A stretch of DNA of 64,000 nt from the NCBI GenBank assembly GCA_943846785.1, contig OX044367.1:1233871-1297870 (forward strand). Reading direction: 5' to 3'. The stretch comes from SCGC-AAA076-P13 sp905478035 (lineage in GTDB: Bacteria > Pseudomonadota > Gammaproteobacteria > Magnimaribacterales > D2472). Positions 62,881 through 64,000 of this stretch are shown in pieces; the stretch's first letter is position 1; each line of letters begins with the position of its first letter. Under the pieces are notes generated by a model that saw nothing but the letters and a program-made list of their open reading frames with translations, was not told where the DNA came from and did not search any database. A program made the position numbers and the translations under genes.

Positions 62881-64000
62881 CTTTTGTAAGCTTTGCTGGA
62901 TCTAATAGTTTTTCTAGCTCTGATTTACTAATACCTGTTTCCTCATGCGCAACATCAACTATTGATTTTCCTTCTTTATAAGCTTTTTTTGCAACTGCTG
63001 CAGCTTTGCTATAACCAATGATTCTATTAAGAGCAGTAACTAAAATTGGATTTTTTGATAAGGACTCATTAATATTTTTTGAATTAATTTTAAAAGTCTT
63101 AATTGATTTATTTGCTAGCAATGGCATCGCATTACCTAGAAGATTAATACTTTTAAGCAGGTTATATGCAACCACAGGCAGCATCACATTCAGTTGGAAA
63201 TTCCCACTTTGTCCAGCCAAGGTAACAGTCACATCATTACCAATCACATCAGCACAAGCCATCGCAACAGCCTCAGGAATAACTGGATTTACTTTTCCAG
63301 GCATTATGCTGCTACCAGGCTGAAGAGCCTCAAGTTCTATTTCTCCTAAACCTGTCAAAGGTCCGCTATTCATCCATCTTAGATCATTAGAAATTTTCAT
63401 TAAAATAACACTTAAATTCTTTAAAGCTGAAGATAACTCAACAGCATTGTCTACAGAGCTAAGGCCTTGAAAAAAGTTTTTAGCTGGCTTTGTTTTAAAC
63501 TTAGTTAGCTTATTAACCTCAGTACAAAAAGTTTTGGAAAAATCTTTATGGGTATTAATTCCGGTTCCTATAGCAGTACCACCTTGCGGCAGGTCATTCA
63601 TTCTTTGAGTTGCTAGAACAAGAGTTTTTTTATTTGATTCAAGCTGGGCTTTCCATCCAGAGAGCTCTTGAGAGAAATCTATTGGCATAGCGTCCATTAA
63701 ATGCGTTCTGCCGGTCTTAACATTTCCCTTAACTTCTTTCATTTTCGAGTCTATGACTTTAATTAAAAGATCTAGGTTTGGTAGTAAAAGTCTATGCATG
63801 TCTATGAGCGCACTTACACATATAGCAGTAGGAATAACATCATTAGAGCTCTGGCTCATATTAACGTCATCATTTGCATCAATTTTTAACTTAGATTTTT
63901 TTGAAGCAACATTTGCAATGACCTCATTAGCATTCATATTCGTACTTGTTCCAGAGCCTGTCTGAAATACATCTAAAGGGAAATGAATCATCATATAAAC
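62864..64000 (-). CDS. fumC: Class II fumarate hydratase (partial at window edge)
   Basis: Interconverts fumarate and malate in the TCA cycle. The visible 376 or so residues start inside the N-terminal domain (FPLDVFQTGSGTSTNMNANE), with DDVNMSQSSNDVIPTA, KTGRTHLMDAMPIDF, GGTAIGTGIN and the superfamily signature GSSIMPGKVNPVIPE. The end includes NPILVTALNRIIGYSKAAAVAKKA, which is fumarase-like. The first 80-100 residues lie beyond base 64000. NPVIPE is also seen in aspartases, so aspartate ammonia-lyase is the main alternative, but SGNFQLNV and the C-terminal tail favour fumarase. Confidence 0.85.
   Translation of the reverse strand, partial: VYMMIHFPLDVFQTGSGTSTNMNANEVIANVASKKSKLKIDANDDVNMSQSSNDVIPTAICVSALIDMHRLLLPNLDLLIKVIDSKMKEVKGNVKTGRTHLMDAMPIDFSQELSGWKAQLESNKKTLVLATQRMNDLPQGGTAIGTGINTHKDFSKTFCTEVNKLTKFKTKPAKNFFQGLSSVDNAVELSSALKNLSVILMKISNDLRWMNSGPLTGLGEIELEALQPGSSIMPGKVNPVIPEAVAMACADVIGNDVTVTLAGQSGNFQLNVMLPVVAYNLLKSINLLGNAMPLLANKSIKTFKINSKNINESLSKNPILVTALNRIIGYSKAAAVAKKAYKEGKSIVDVAHEETGISKSELEKLLDPAKLTKGGISG

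Noticed and set aside
1..64000. tRNA, rRNA, riboswitch, CRISPR or insertion sequence
   Set aside because: I scanned the intergenic spaces by eye and saw no cloverleaf, no regularly spaced repeats and no transposase or integrase motif. A covariance-model search would be decisive.

Overview
The window looks like a piece of chromosome from an AT-rich, gene-dense, free-living marine-type gammaproteobacterium. The SAR86 clade or a similar streamlined lineage is my best guess. It is an inference from low GC, tight packing, a TonB-dependent receptor, many acyl-CoA enzymes and a lexA / two small genes / topA order like that of Pseudomonas. No rRNA, tRNA, CRISPR array, integrase or transposase was seen, and no stretch over 300 bases lacks a gene.

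Layout. 1-1820 (-): prpC (cut by the window edge) and prpB of the methylcitrate cycle. 1868-4053 (-): queH, thrH and a 5'-nucleotidase, divergent from lexA (4121), whose SOS box overlaps its -10. 4732-11923 (-): a long co-directional run of two small proteins, topA, a membrane-anchored protein, pyrD, galU, a rhomboid protease and nadK. 12031-15283 (+): a pair of acyl-CoA dehydrogenases and a LPLAT acyltransferase. Then come rraA, a nitronate monooxygenase-like gene, a secreted MsrA-CPYC-MsrB fusion and a glutathione transferase. 18978-28064 (+): a catabolic operon resembling the Pseudomonas atu (acyclic terpene) cluster, with carboxylase beta, biotin carboxylase, TetR regulator, AtuA-like protein, enoyl-CoA hydratase and two acyl-CoA dehydrogenases. 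It has a clear promoter and an inverted-repeat operator upstream. 28073-31402 (+): tail-specific protease, xthA and a GNAT protein. 31399-33553 (-): tadA, a CIA30-like protein and a DmdA/GcvT-like protein. 33670-35559 (+): an unusual methyltransferase / APS-kinase-like / nucleotidyltransferase trio. 35551-46975: ArsC-like, NTF2-like, saccharopine dehydrogenase-like, LysR, acyl-CoA synthetase, cupin, nagZ, enoyl-CoA hydratase, CoA-binding protein, DUF952, MFS, an MDR oxidoreductase with an HxlR regulator, and a phosphoribosyltransferase. 47121-56425: TonB receptor, NCS2 purine permease, a lipid/steroid-type redox and methylation cluster, and a PQQ-type sugar dehydrogenase with a polytopic membrane protein. 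56401-59292: a small GC-richer island flanked by direct repeats of the guaA 3' end. 59199-64000 (-): guaA, guaB, a small membrane protein, phhB and fumC (cut by the edge).

Functionally the window combines housekeeping nucleotide metabolism (pyrD, guaBA, tadA, nadK, purine permease) with catabolism of fatty, branched or terpenoid acyl-CoAs. Propionyl-CoA from such catabolism could enter the methylcitrate cycle encoded at the left edge.

Caveat. About nine genes (prpC, galU, rhomboid, msrAB, biotin carboxylase, phosphoribosyltransferase, nucleotide-type transporter, guaA, guaB) carry one- or two-base indels while their protein sequence stays conserved in the shifted frame. This looks more like consensus error in a long-read or low-coverage assembly than mass gene decay. 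These genes are annotated as single units spanning the breaks.
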